This document shows positions 1-8,037 of a DNA stretch of 54,228 bases, piece by piece (position 1 is the first letter of the stretch; each line of letters begins with the position of its first letter). Under the pieces are notes generated by a model that was not told the DNA's origin, did no database searches, and saw only the letters and a program-made list of their open reading frames with translations. The stretch is from NCBI GenBank assembly GCA_003278845.1, contig QCCX01000008.1, forward strand, positions 1 through 54,228. Direction: 5' to 3'. A program made the position numbers and the translations under genes. This DNA comes from Prochlorococcus sp. AG-347-O22 (GTDB lineage Bacteria; Cyanobacteriota; Cyanobacteriia; PCC-6307; Cyanobiaceae).

Positions 1-1
1 T

Positions 2-625
2 AATTATCAAAGAAAAAAACTTGATGAGAGTAATGATGAAGAATTTTATTCTGATCCAAAATTTGTTTATCATCTAGATGCAAACTTCAGGCAAAATCTA
101 TCAGATTTATATGAAAAAGAAATTGATAATAATTCAACTGTCCTTGATTTAATGTCCAGTTGGGATAGTTATTTACCTAAAGAGAAAAAATATAAAAAAG
201 TTATTGGACATGGTTTAAACAAACAAGAACTTAAAAGAAACAAAATTTTTGATTCTTATTGGATACAAAATTTTAATTTAAGTCAACAAATTCCACTAGA
301 CAAAGAAAGCGTTAATTATTGCTTGATGGTGGCCGCATGGCAGTATTTACAATATCCAGAGAATTTAACCAAAGAAATCGCAAGAATATTAAGTAGAAAT
401 GGCAAGTTTATAATTGCTTTTTCAAACAGAGCATTTTGGCATAAAGCTCCTAATATATGGACTTCATCTACTGAAGAAGAGAGGGTTAAATATGTAAGAA
501 AAGTATTAATCTCAAACGGATTTAATGAGCCAAAAATTATTAAAAAGTTTACTGAACCAGCACTTAATATCTTTAACTTTTTAAATAAAGACCCATTTTA
601 TTGTTTAATCGCAACTAGAGAGTGA
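2..625 (+). CDS. SAM-dependent methyltransferase, 5' end outside window
   Basis: The reading frame is open from base 2, well upstream of the first ATG at 152, so the gene starts outside the window and about 208 residues are visible. The stretch STVLDLMSSWDSYLP resembles the glycine-poor first motif of class I methyltransferases (strand then D-L-x-S-S-W). YCLMVAAWQYLQYPE followed by ILSRNGKFIIAFSNRAFWHKAP resembles the motif IV/post-motif region of Methyltransf_11-type enzymes. The C-terminal part ends YCLIATRE. Substrate is unknown. The partial frame could be mistaken for a short 157-residue protein starting at 152, but the upstream in-frame residues (such as FVYHLDANFRQNL) belong to the same domain. 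I am fairly sure of the fold and not of the role. Confidence 0.7.
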   Translation, partial: NYQRKKLDESNDEEFYSDPKFVYHLDANFRQNLSDLYEKEIDNNSTVLDLMSSWDSYLPKEKKYKKVIGHGLNKQELKRNKIFDSYWIQNFNLSQQIPLDKESVNYCLMVAAWQYLQYPENLTKEIARILSRNGKFIIAFSNRAFWHKAPNIWTSSTEEERVKYVRKVLISNGFNEPKIIKKFTEPALNIFNFLNKDPFYCLIATRE

Positions 626-735
626 ATTTTTAATTGCATTGCATTGAACAACTACTCTACGAAAAAGTTGTCAACTATTATTCATAGCCATACTTTTAAA
701 TTTTGACTAATATTGGGTAGTTAAAAATTAATCAT

Positions 736-981
736 ATGGGTTCTAAAAGAGAAAAATATCCTGAAAAATGTCCTTGGGATCTTGGCCCTAATCAACATTT
801 AGCAAAACAAGATAATTGGACTTTAAGATTAGGAGAAGCAAATGTATGCTTTAGCAAAAATAAATTAGATAATAATTATTTTCATGTAATTAGTAATGAA
901 AATGAAGAGCAAATTCTAGCTTTTAGAGCGAGACTTTTATATCAAAAACTACTTGATAAAGGGTTTAGATTGGTTGAATAA
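736..981 (+). CDS. Small conserved-type hypothetical protein (81 aa)
   Basis: I do not recognise this protein. It is soluble, with no membrane segment, rich in W, N and K, and contains CPWDLGPNQHLAKQDNWTLRLGEANVCF near the N terminus in two blocks, with cysteines at about residues 12 and 38. The C-terminal third (EQILAFRARLLYQKLLDKGF) looks alpha-helical. It sits alone between the methyltransferase and a convergent DUF3386 gene, 6 bases from the end of the latter. Codon use matches its neighbours and the frame is intact, which supports a real gene. Function is unknown. Confidence 0.6.
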   Translation: MGSKREKYPEKCPWDLGPNQHLAKQDNWTLRLGEANVCFSKNKLDNNYFHVISNENEEQILAFRARLLYQKLLDKGFRLVE

Positions 982-987
982 GAAAAC

Positions 988-1641
988 CTAATTTAATAAG
1001 CATAGATCCTCGAAGACAAACTTTTGCGTTTCTTCTTCTTGATTTTGGTTTAAGTATTTTATTATCCTCGACTTTAATATCCAATAATCGTCTTTACCCA
1101 TATTTAGAAATTCATCCTCATATTCCAATTTTTGAGAATTTGTCTCAAGTGTATCTGGATCAATTTGTTGACTACTATATTTTTTACTAAGGGAACCTGT
1201 TCCTGTATCAAAAAATTCTTCAACAAAAATTTCTATTATAGTCCCATGAATTTTTCTGTAGACCATATTAATACAGTTATTTTTAACTCTATATTTATCA
1301 CCTTGATTCTTCCCTGAAACACTCATTTCAATTCCGCTTTCAGAATTTTTAAGTAGATTAAAATTATTTTCTGAGTGCACTGATTCAAATTCTCTCTTAA
1401 CCCTATGTATACTCACTTCAAATAACTGAGAGGCAATACTTTTAACAACTTTCTCATCTTCTATTTTTTGAATATTTGGTTTAAAGTCTTTTCCTAATAT
1501 GAAGTCCCCCTCATGAATATTATTGTTATTCAAGAAAATACATTTACCTTGGTAACCAAGAAAATCATTCTTCCAGGTGTAACGATTTTCATAAGCCTTT
1601 TTGAAAATCTCCTTACAATTAATTTCTTTTAGATTATCCAT
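988..1641 (-). CDS. DUF3386 family protein
   Basis: A soluble protein of 217 residues. The N-terminal pattern IFKKAYENRYTWKNDFLGYQG and the middle KYRVKNNCINMVYRKIHGT, then FVEEFFDTGTGSLSKKYSS, correspond to the DUF3386 family as I know it from cyanobacteria and plastid-bearing eukaryotes (AYENRYTW followed by a beta-rich domain). The length is normal for the family. The family is uncharacterised biochemically as far as I know, so no function is assigned. The gene lies downstream of the pcb gene on the same strand but is separated from it by a strong terminator at about 1675-1706, so it is probably transcribed separately. Confidence 0.75.
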   Translation of the reverse strand: MDNLKEINCKEIFKKAYENRYTWKNDFLGYQGKCIFLNNNNIHEGDFILGKDFKPNIQKIEDEKVVKSIASQLFEVSIHRVKREFESVHSENNFNLLKNSESGIEMSVSGKNQGDKYRVKNNCINMVYRKIHGTIIEIFVEEFFDTGTGSLSKKYSSQQIDPDTLETNSQKLEYEDEFLNMGKDDYWILKSRIIKYLNQNQEEETQKFVFEDLCLLN

Positions 1642-1674
1642 TAATTTTTTGAATACATTGAATAATTCTACAAA

Positions 1675-1706
1675 AAAAAACCTCCCTCTTAGAGGAGAGG
1701 TTTTTT
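1675..1706 (-). terminator. Strong hairpin terminator after pcb
   Basis: The arms AAAAAACCTC (1675-1684) and GAGGTTTTTT (1697-1706) pair. Inside them, CCTCT (1685-1689) can pair with AGAGG (1691-1695), leaving one bulged base at 1696. On the minus strand the hairpin ends in a long U tract, as expected of an intrinsic terminator 12 bases after the pcb stop. The A run on the other side would also give a U-like tail for plus-strand transcripts, so it could act in both directions. It is the clearest terminator in the window. Confidence 0.85.
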
Positions 1707-1717
1707 ATTAATTTAAA

Positions 1718-2776
1718 TTAGTTTTGAGTAATTTTTGTATTTTCAATATTGTCAAAAGCTTGACCAATTTTCTTAAAGTCAAATCCCATTGCTCTTAGTG
1801 CGTGCCAAAGATGACCTTGTAAGAAAAAGAAACCCAAATAAAAATGAGTATTAGCAAGCCAAGCTCTTGAGCTATATGCTCCTGAACCTAAATCTACTGT
1901 ATCAGTAAAATAAGGGGCAAATTCAAATTGAAGCTTCAAAGGTTCTCCATATAGATCAACTGGATATATGGTCGTATTTGAAGCGCACCAAAAAGCAGCA
2001 ACAAAAGCCATGTAAGAAACACCGACAACTGAGTATGACAAAATTGCCTCAGCTCCAAGTAATCCTTTCCCTTTAAATTCTGTATATTCTCCAAATTGTT
2101 TAGTACAAATATGGAAAACACCTCCAGTTATTTCCAGGAAAGCTAGGAAAGCATGTCCTCCCATAACGTCTTCAAGACTATCTATTTTTAAAAAATCAAA
2201 TTGATGATTCCAAATAGCGGCAATATCTAAATTGTAAATAACTTGTCTTGTAGATCCTATTGCTGGATCATAAATTCCATGAATACGAGCCCATTCAACG
2301 AACATAATTGCTCCAAGCCCAAGAAAGATTAGATGATGACCAAGAATAAAAGTTAATTTATCTGGATCATCCCATTCGAAATCAAATTTTTGTGGCTTAC
2401 TATTTTCTGGGTAGTCTCCAAGATCACCTGCAAATTTGTTGGAATGTAATAATCCACCAGCACCCAACACTGCTGAGAAAATAAGATGTAATGTGCAAAT
2501 TACAACAATTCCATATGGTTCTGTAATAACACCATTTTCAATGCCACCAATTCCAATACCCGCTAGATGAGGCAAAACAATTGCTTTCTGTGCACCCATT
2601 GGAATACTAGCGTCGTAACGAGCCAATTCAAATAATCCAAAAGCTCCTGCCCAAAACATCATTAGGCCTGCATGAGCAGCATGAGCAGCTATGAATTTAC
2701 CTGAACGGCCAACAACACCAGAATTCCCTGCGTACCAGTCATAGGTGACATCAGATTTTCCGTAAGTTTGTAACAC
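1718..2776 (-). CDS. pcb: Chlorophyll a/b-binding light-harvesting protein, Pcb/IsiA family
   Basis: A six-helix thylakoid antenna protein that binds (divinyl-)chlorophyll a/b and funnels energy to a photosystem. Family hallmarks are visible: GRSGKFIAAHAAHAGL near residues 22-37, the His-bearing segments LPHLAGIGIGG and CTLHLIFSAVLGAGGLLH, FILGHHLIFLGLGAI, WARIHGIYDPAIGSTRQV, DVMGGHAFLAFLEITGG, FVAAFWCASNTTIYP, and the last helix GFFFLQGHLWHALRAMGF. The 352-residue length fits Pcb and lacks the CP43 large lumenal loop. The start is GTG (codons GTG-TTA-CAA-ACT-TAC), matching the usual M-Q-T-Y-G beginning with one extra residue. It lies 143 bases downstream of flavodoxin on the same strand, so this copy is likely the iron-stress type (PcbB/C-like or IsiA-like) rather than the constitutive PcbA. 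That subtype call is inference. Confidence 0.92.
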   Translation of the reverse strand: MLQTYGKSDVTYDWYAGNSGVVGRSGKFIAAHAAHAGLMMFWAGAFGLFELARYDASIPMGAQKAIVLPHLAGIGIGGIENGVITEPYGIVVICTLHLIFSAVLGAGGLLHSNKFAGDLGDYPENSKPQKFDFEWDDPDKLTFILGHHLIFLGLGAIMFVEWARIHGIYDPAIGSTRQVIYNLDIAAIWNHQFDFLKIDSLEDVMGGHAFLAFLEITGGVFHICTKQFGEYTEFKGKGLLGAEAILSYSVVGVSYMAFVAAFWCASNTTIYPVDLYGEPLKLQFEFAPYFTDTVDLGSGAYSSRAWLANTHFYLGFFFLQGHLWHALRAMGFDFKKIGQAFDNIENTKITQN

Positions 2777-2919
2777 TTGATTTAAGTAAACAGCAAATTG
2801 AGCATATTGCTTATCAGTATTGTTTTTACATGTTCTTTACAGATTTAATTACTTATGTAAAAAAAACATATTGTGAAAGAACAAATGTTACAAACTCGGG
2901 GGGTTATATCTGAGAAAGC

Positions 2920-3444
2920 TTACGCCAATGAAGGGATTTCACTCTTAAGCTGAGAAGCCCATGTTTCAAGACGCGAATCGGTCAAATCAGATTCACTATC
3001 CTCATCAAGAGGTAATCCACAAAAGCTTTCTCCTATAACACTTTTAGACTCATCAAATGTATAAGAAGATTTATCTACGTAACCGATCATTTCGGCGCCA
3101 GCTTTTGTAAAGTAGCTATGAAGTTCTTCCATTGCATCACAATAGTTTTCTGTATACGTAGAAGAATCTCCTAAACCAAAAATTGCAACTTTTTTTCCTG
3201 ATAAACTTAGTTCACCAATATCTTCTAAGATTGAATCCCATGCAGTTCCAGATCTTTCTTCATCGGCACCAGTATTCCAAGTAGGGATCCCGCAGATAAT
3301 TCCATCAAGACTTTCAAATTCTGAAAGATCATCCACATCAGATACATCTTTAGGTGCTTCTGCTGAAGGAATAAAGTTGTGAAGACGATCTGCAACATCT
3401 TCAGTTTTTCCAGTTGTAGTTGCGTAATAAATTCCTACTGTCAT
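2920..3444 (-). CDS. isiB: Flavodoxin (long-chain), IsiB
   Basis: An FMN-containing soluble electron carrier that replaces ferredoxin in photosynthetic electron transfer when iron is scarce. The phosphate-binding loop TTTGKT is at residues 9-14. The segment PTWNTGADEERSGTAWD carries the first flavin-stacking aromatic (W), and FGLGDSSTYTENYCDAM carries the second isoalloxazine loop (GLGDSxxY). The 174-residue length and the roughly 20-residue insertion near the end (SSYTFDESKSVIGESFCGL) mark the long-chain type. The ATG start is directly followed by TVGIYYATTTGKTE, the usual N terminus. It is upstream of the pcb gene on the same strand, so the two may be co-transcribed or co-induced. Confidence 0.95.
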   Translation of the reverse strand: MTVGIYYATTTGKTEDVADRLHNFIPSAEAPKDVSDVDDLSEFESLDGIICGIPTWNTGADEERSGTAWDSILEDIGELSLSGKKVAIFGLGDSSTYTENYCDAMEELHSYFTKAGAEMIGYVDKSSYTFDESKSVIGESFCGLPLDEDSESDLTDSRLETWASQLKSEIPSLA

Positions 3445-3523
3445 AAATTTAAATTGTTTTCTTTAAAATAATATAAATAAACAAAAGAAAAATTTCTCCA
3501 AAAAAAACTTTTTCAAGTTAAAT

Positions 3524-3529
3524 TTTATA
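3524..3529 (-). promoter_or_regulatory. Possible -10 element for isiB
   Basis: On the minus strand this reads TATAAA within TAGTATAAAAT, about 80 bases before the isiB start. I see no convincing -35 and no clear Fur-box palindrome in the 135-base divergent spacer, although the spacer must hold promoters for both isiB and the plus-strand gene at 3580. The assignment is tentative in such AT-rich DNA. Confidence 0.25.
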
Positions 3530-3579
3530 CTAATAAATGTAATAAACTTTAAAAAAATTCTACTCAAAAATCTTTAAGC

Positions 3580-4317
3580 ATGAATAGTAAAACTTCTGAT
3601 AGCAATCTAAATAGAATCATTGATAAATATAAATTTAATGGGCAGAAAAAGTTCAAATTAATTGTTTTATTTGGTTTATTGGGAGATTTTGATAGCTTTG
3701 AATATGCAATAAATTTGAAAAATTTTATCAATAAAAATCAAGTTAAAAATTTAGATATTTTTGCAATTGCTATTGGGGACAAAAATGGGAAAGAAAAATT
3801 CTGTAACTTTACTGGCTTTAGTAAAGAAAATTTAATGGTAGTTTCTAATAACAAAATTCATAAGAATCTTAAAGTCTCAAGAGGATTAGATATAGGTTTA
3901 GGAGGTTGGATCAATATGCTTTTGATGTTATTAGGGATAAATTCTTTTAAAACAATTAAAGAAGTTATTAGAGGTTATACAGGCGACCGAAAAGCAAAAC
4001 AAATCTATTCAGAATTCGACAAAATTGATGTTTTAAAATTTTTAAAATTTTCAGGTAATTCTTTTAAAAAGGTTTTCGGGGATGGTTATTTGAGGCCATT
4101 TGAATTAGCAACATTTAGATTAAATAATATGAATGAAATAATTCAAAATTGGAGTGATTATATTCTTAATGAAGAATACCTTCCTCAAAGAGGGGCTACT
4201 TTTCTATTGAATGAGAAAAATCAAATTATTTATAAATTTTTTTCAAAAGATGTGCTTGGATATTCAGCAAACATGAGGGACCCCTTAGCATTTTTGACTG
4301 ATTTAATTAAAAAATAG
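3580..4317 (+). CDS. AhpC/TSA-like thioredoxin-fold protein without peroxidatic Cys
   Basis: The segment KLIVLFGLLGDFDSFEYA, then IFAIAIGDKNGKEKFCNFTG and a later GATFLLNEKNQIIYKFF, follows the thioredoxin/peroxiredoxin-like fold, and the pattern GDFDSxEYA is one I associate with cyanobacterial proteins labelled AhpC/TSA. The position where a peroxiredoxin would carry its peroxidatic cysteine reads GDFDS. The only cysteine in 245 residues is C75, in KFCNFTGF. A thiol-peroxidase role is therefore doubtful; a redox-sensing or structural role is possible but not shown. The gene is divergent from flavodoxin, so it may share stress regulation, which is inference. It is followed 16 bases later by a SemiSWEET gene. 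Confidence 0.6.
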   Translation: MNSKTSDSNLNRIIDKYKFNGQKKFKLIVLFGLLGDFDSFEYAINLKNFINKNQVKNLDIFAIAIGDKNGKEKFCNFTGFSKENLMVVSNNKIHKNLKVSRGLDIGLGGWINMLLMLLGINSFKTIKEVIRGYTGDRKAKQIYSEFDKIDVLKFLKFSGNSFKKVFGDGYLRPFELATFRLNNMNEIIQNWSDYILNEEYLPQRGATFLLNEKNQIIYKFFSKDVLGYSANMRDPLAFLTDLIKK

Positions 4318-4333
4318 TTTTTAAATATTTTTT

Positions 4334-4591
4334 ATGAATATAGATATATTTGGATATTTTGCAGCGATTTTAACAACAGCAGCATTTCTACCTCAATTGA
4401 TAAAAACTTTAAAAACAAAAAAGGCAGATGATGTTTCTTTGACAACATTAATAATGTTTATTATCGGTGTTTTATCTTGGATTATTTACGGTTATAAAAT
4501 TTCTTCTACGCCAATATTGATAGCAAATTTAATTACCCTTATATTAAATTTATTGATATTAATCTCAAAAGTATATTTTTCGAAAAACTAA
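4334..4591 (+). CDS. SemiSWEET / PQ-loop family transporter
   Basis: A three-helix membrane protein of 85 residues, the normal length for a SemiSWEET, which works as a dimer and carries sugars or similar small solutes. Helix 1 holds the PQ motif in AFLPQLIKTLKTKKADDVS (P-Q at about residues 19-20), the conserved cytoplasmic loop KTKKADDVSL follows, helix 2 is LIMFIIGVLSWIIYGY, and helix 3 is ILIANLITLILNLLILI. Conserved Trp and Tyr in helix 2 are present. The gene follows the AhpC/TSA-like gene closely on the same strand and may be co-transcribed. The transported solute cannot be told from sequence. Confidence 0.85.
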   Translation: MNIDIFGYFAAILTTAAFLPQLIKTLKTKKADDVSLTTLIMFIIGVLSWIIYGYKISSTPILIANLITLILNLLILISKVYFSKN

Positions 4592-4673
4592 AATGAATAA
4601 AATTTTTTTAAGTAATAAACTTTAGATTTATTCTTTAAATCTAGATTAAAATAGAAAAAAAACTTTTCTGATC

Positions 4674-4898
4674 TTGAAAACTTCAAAATGCTGGGTTTGG
4701 TTTAAAGGAAGCCTTAACAATGGTGGATATTGGAAAGAAGGTTTTACATGTACCTTTGATGAGAACCCGGGAGTTTTAATAGAAAGTCCTGCTTACGTAA
4801 CTTGTCGGGTTCCTACCTGGAGAGTTTTAACAAAAGAACCAGAAAATTTATATAAATCTCCTCTAATCCCTGACAAAGCAATCTGGAAAATAATTTAA
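4674..4898 (+). CDS. Small hypothetical protein (74 aa), TTG start
   Basis: I do not recognise the family. The protein is soluble and aromatic-rich at the start (CWVWFKGSLNNGGYWKEGF), continues with CTFDENPGVLIESPAYVTCRV, and has three cysteines at about residues 6, 26 and 45. The TTG start is the only reasonable one in frame, since the ATG at 4688 is out of frame. The composition (W, P, G) is unlike random AT-rich translation, which argues for a real gene. It lies between the SemiSWEET and AEC carrier genes. Confidence 0.55.
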   Translation: MKTSKCWVWFKGSLNNGGYWKEGFTCTFDENPGVLIESPAYVTCRVPTWRVLTKEPENLYKSPLIPDKAIWKII

Positions 4899-4924
4899 AT
4901 TGCCAATGAAAAAAAAGTTTTTTT

Positions 4925-5899
4925 TTGGACTTCACTACGGCAAGTTATTATTGCTTTAATAAATATTTAATTAATACCATCTACTCTCTTTTCATAAACA
5001 TTATCCCTTTTTTAATATTTGGTTTTCTTCTGGGAAAAAAGAATCCTAAGATTTCAAAATATATTGCAAAGCCTCTAATAAGATTTGGCATTCCATTAAG
5101 TGTGATGGGTCTCCTATTAAAAGAAGGAATAGATATAAACCTAATTAAAAGTGCATTTTTAGCATTCTCCTTAATTGGATTTTTAATAACTTTAATAAAT
5201 ATAATCCCAATATTTAAAAAGAGGTTTCCAAATTACACATTGCAGCTGGCAGGGCTAATAGGTAATACATCATTTCTTGGAATACCCATCGCGATAGCTC
5301 TTCTACCTTCAACAACTATTAATTTCACTATAGGATTTGATTTAGGAACAACACTTTTCGCTTGGATATTTGGACCTTTTTTTCTTCAAGAAAAATCCAA
5401 TAGCAATAACATCCCAAACATCAAAGGATTATTAAATGCATTGTTAAATAGCCCTGCATCAAGAGGGATTATTGGTGTACTTCTTGCATATCTTTTTAGA
5501 ATAGATGAAATTTTGGGCAATTATCTTTGGATTCCTGCAAGAATAGTTATTGCTTTAGCAATAATAATTGTGGGAACAAGACTTGGAATAATTACAAATC
5601 AAAATGAGCGGATTTTTGATCTAAATGAAGAAATTAAATTTTCAATTTTACTAAAGTTATTTATTCTTCCCTTTATTATTTTTTTTATATGCAAATTCTT
5701 AAATTTTAACTTCTATCAAACATCTGCAGTACTTCTTCAGGCAGCAACACCAACAGCAATATCCACTATATTAATGGCAGAAGCTTATGGTGTGAAACAA
5801 AAAATAGCCTCGAAAATTCTTTTTACTACAACCTTAATTTCAATAATTACAATTCCTCTTTTAAAAATGTTTATGAATTTATTTATTCAAACAACTTGA
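4925..5899 (+). CDS. AEC-family permease (auxin efflux carrier-like)
   Basis: An inner-membrane carrier with about ten predicted helices in two five-helix halves; family members move organic acids or amino acids. Visible features are FLLGKKNPKISKYIAKPLIRFGIPLSVMGLLL early, GLIGNTSFLGIPIAIAL in the middle, and LLQAATPTAISTILMAEAYG in the second half, which match the conserved N-T-x-x-x-G-x-P and A-x-P motifs of the family. The 324-residue length is normal. The start is uncertain: this frame opens with TTG at 4925 right after A and T runs, while an ATG at 4906 is one base out of frame and would read MKKKFF into the same protein if the T run were one base shorter. Substrate unknown. Confidence 0.8.
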   Translation: MDFTTASYYCFNKYLINTIYSLFINIIPFLIFGFLLGKKNPKISKYIAKPLIRFGIPLSVMGLLLKEGIDINLIKSAFLAFSLIGFLITLINIIPIFKKRFPNYTLQLAGLIGNTSFLGIPIAIALLPSTTINFTIGFDLGTTLFAWIFGPFFLQEKSNSNNIPNIKGLLNALLNSPASRGIIGVLLAYLFRIDEILGNYLWIPARIVIALAIIIVGTRLGIITNQNERIFDLNEEIKFSILLKLFILPFIIFFICKFLNFNFYQTSAVLLQAATPTAISTILMAEAYGVKQKIASKILFTTTLISIITIPLLKMFMNLFIQTT

Positions 5900-5977
5900 A
5901 TTAAAGTCGAATACATGATTAATGAATATTGTAAAGATTATATCCTGATAACTAAATAATGTCTTAAGATTTAGTGT

Positions 5978-6229
5978 ATGAAGTCAGCAAATCCTGAAAA
6001 TGAATATATCCCTTTAGATCTAAGGATTTCTGTGAGGAGGGATACTCTAAGGCTTATCTCAGAGATGGCTCAAGATATGGGAATAAGCATTAATGAAGTT
6101 TTTAGTTTTTTAGCCGAAGATTCTGTCATCGATCTCGAATTAATGGAAGATTTAAATAAAATTGATATACCAAGCAAGTGCAGCATTGAAGATTTAAAAA
6201 ATGCTCTTCTTAAAAAAAGACTTTGTTAA
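5978..6229 (+). CDS. Small hypothetical protein, possible ribbon-helix-helix type
   Basis: An 83-residue soluble protein. The segment LDLRISVRRDTLRLISEMAQDMGISINEVFSFLAED is a beta strand followed by two helices, in the order of ribbon-helix-helix DNA-binding proteins, with a helix break at MGIS. The C-terminal part is acidic and ends in a lysine/arginine tail. I cannot name the family, and the DNA-binding idea is inference from predicted secondary structure. Its stop codon overlaps that of the convergent ArnT-like gene by four bases (TTAA shared). Confidence 0.5.
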   Translation: MKSANPENEYIPLDLRISVRRDTLRLISEMAQDMGISINEVFSFLAEDSVIDLELMEDLNKIDIPSKCSIEDLKNALLKKRLC

Positions 6230-8031
6230 AATTTTTCAACTTTTCTATTTTCCCAGTCAGATTTATAACCACTTTTAATTAAAAATCTCGAATACTTATT
6301 TAAATCACTTTTTTGAATTCGCCATAAATTATAAACTCCAAATTTGCCCAATTTCTGATGATTAATTTTTGACCATTGCTGTTGTTGGGTAGAGTATTCA
6401 TCTATCACGACCAATAGAGATTTGTATTCATAATCAGGTTGATCCTCATAATTCTCTCTCCTATCATTATTTAGCCTGTCTGAAAGATTAATTAATCCCT
6501 CTTCAGTGTTTGGTTCATAAAAAACTATTTGTCTTGAATAATAATGTAATGAAGGTTTTCTTATCCCGATCATTGCTAAAGTTTCCCTGCCCTCGCGAAT
6601 ATCTAAAATTAATTTTGAGATATTCCTTAAAGGTAATTGCCTTGAAGTATCTGATAATTTTCTAATTGGCGACATCAAATAAGATTGTCCAATTAAAAGT
6701 AAAATTTGGAGATAAAGAAGAATATTTCTAGATTTTAAAGAAAGTAAGATTATTCCAAGAAAGGTTAACGAAGAGAAGAACAATTTTGCCTTGAAAATAA
6801 TCCCAGAGCTTATAAGTTCGGATGCAAGATTTGGCATTTCGGGATCATTAATTGAACCCAACCAAATATTCGAGAAAAAGAATGCTATTGATAAGCCAAA
6901 CAAAATTAAAATATTAAAAATCCAGAAATATAAATAATTTTTATTTATATTTTTTAAGCTTATAAAGCTATTACTCATTAATAGTGCCGCCGCTGGAATT
7001 GCTGGCAACCAATAGCTAGGGAGTTTCGTAGCAGAAAGGCTAAAGAAAATTAAAACTGATATTAACCAACATAGAGAATAGGTATAAAGAGTGTCAGTTA
7101 CATTGCAACTTTGTTTTGAACTTTTCAAGAAATCCTTAAATGCTTTGAATATCCCGTAATACAAAAAAGGAGTGAATGGTAATGAAGCCAATATCATTAT
7201 GTAAAGAAAAAACCAGAATGGTTCGGCATGATTATTTACAACTGAGGTATATCTTTGAAAATTATGGTAACCAAAAAAATTGTCCCAAAAAGGTTTACCC
7301 TCTTTTATGAGTTCTAATATGTACCAAGGAACACTTATTAGTATTGTTATTAAAAAACCTCTCTTAGGGTTTATCTTCGAGAGCAACGTTTTCCAATTCT
7401 TCTGACTAAAAAAGAAAGATGTAATAGTCAATAATGCCAAAACAAATGCAACTGGTCCTTTAGTTAAAATTGCAAAACCTAAAAATACCCACGCTGAAAT
7501 ACATTGGTCATTATTTTCACTAGCCATTCTTCTCCAAAACAAAAGGAGGCTAATCCCCAAGGTCCCAGTTAAAAGCGCATCACTAACGGCAGTTCTACTC
7601 CAGATAATTATTAGTGGAGACAAAGCAAAGGCTAATGATGCAACTATTGGAGTGAGGAATTGTCTATCACTCTTCTGCGGCCAACAAAACAAAGTATCTC
7701 CAATCATCAACATTAAAAATAATGATCCCAAAGCTGAAGGAAGTCTTGCTGAAATTGTCCCGTAACTATCCCAAATCTCGCTTTTGGGCAATGAGTAAAA
7801 AAAACCCATTAGCCAATATATTAATGGAGGCTTATCAAAACGGAACATTCCATTGACCTTTGGAGTTATCCAGTCACCAGATTCACTCATCGCCCTTGCC
7901 GCAGCGGCAAATAAAGGGGGCGTTTCATCCACCAGTCCTGTATTACCTAAACCTAAAATAAAAATAATGATCCCAGAAACTAAAACTATTACTGCGTTTA
8001 AAAGCCTTTTTTTTGAGTTCAGAAGAATCAT
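6226..8031 (-). CDS. ArnT/PMT-like glycosyltransferase (GT39/GT83 type)
   Basis: A polytopic membrane glycosyltransferase that takes sugars from polyprenyl-phosphate carriers. The first extracytoplasmic loop holds the D-E motif (LGNTGLVDETPPLFAAAA, D35-E36), followed by GDWITPKVNGMFRFDKPPL with its DKPPL motif, both typical of ArnT/PMT_2 proteins. About eleven further helices follow, and a soluble C-terminal domain (about residues 450-601) carries GIRKPSLHYYSRQIVFYEP. Length 601 fits. It is downstream of a GT4 gene on the same strand (6 bases apart), so these may act together on lipid- or wall-linked glycans. The acceptor is unknown. Confidence 0.85.
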   Translation of the reverse strand: MILLNSKKRLLNAVIVLVSGIIIFILGLGNTGLVDETPPLFAAAARAMSESGDWITPKVNGMFRFDKPPLIYWLMGFFYSLPKSEIWDSYGTISARLPSALGSLFLMLMIGDTLFCWPQKSDRQFLTPIVASLAFALSPLIIIWSRTAVSDALLTGTLGISLLLFWRRMASENNDQCISAWVFLGFAILTKGPVAFVLALLTITSFFFSQKNWKTLLSKINPKRGFLITILISVPWYILELIKEGKPFWDNFFGYHNFQRYTSVVNNHAEPFWFFLYIMILASLPFTPFLYYGIFKAFKDFLKSSKQSCNVTDTLYTYSLCWLISVLIFFSLSATKLPSYWLPAIPAAALLMSNSFISLKNINKNYLYFWIFNILILFGLSIAFFFSNIWLGSINDPEMPNLASELISSGIIFKAKLFFSSLTFLGIILLSLKSRNILLYLQILLLIGQSYLMSPIRKLSDTSRQLPLRNISKLILDIREGRETLAMIGIRKPSLHYYSRQIVFYEPNTEEGLINLSDRLNNDRRENYEDQPDYEYKSLLVVIDEYSTQQQQWSKINHQKLGKFGVYNLWRIQKSDLNKYSRFLIKSGYKSDWENRKVEKF

Positions 8032-8037
8032 TTAATA

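Noticed and set aside
626..735. Short inverted repeat ACAACT/AGTTGT near 648-671
   Set aside because: Only six base pairs with a large loop and no T tract; expected by chance in AT-rich DNA.
3445..3579. A Fur box upstream of flavodoxin
   Set aside because: A palindrome like GATAATGATAATCATTATC was not visible; only AT-rich direct repeats (TAATAAA twice) occur, so iron control is not claimed from the sequence.
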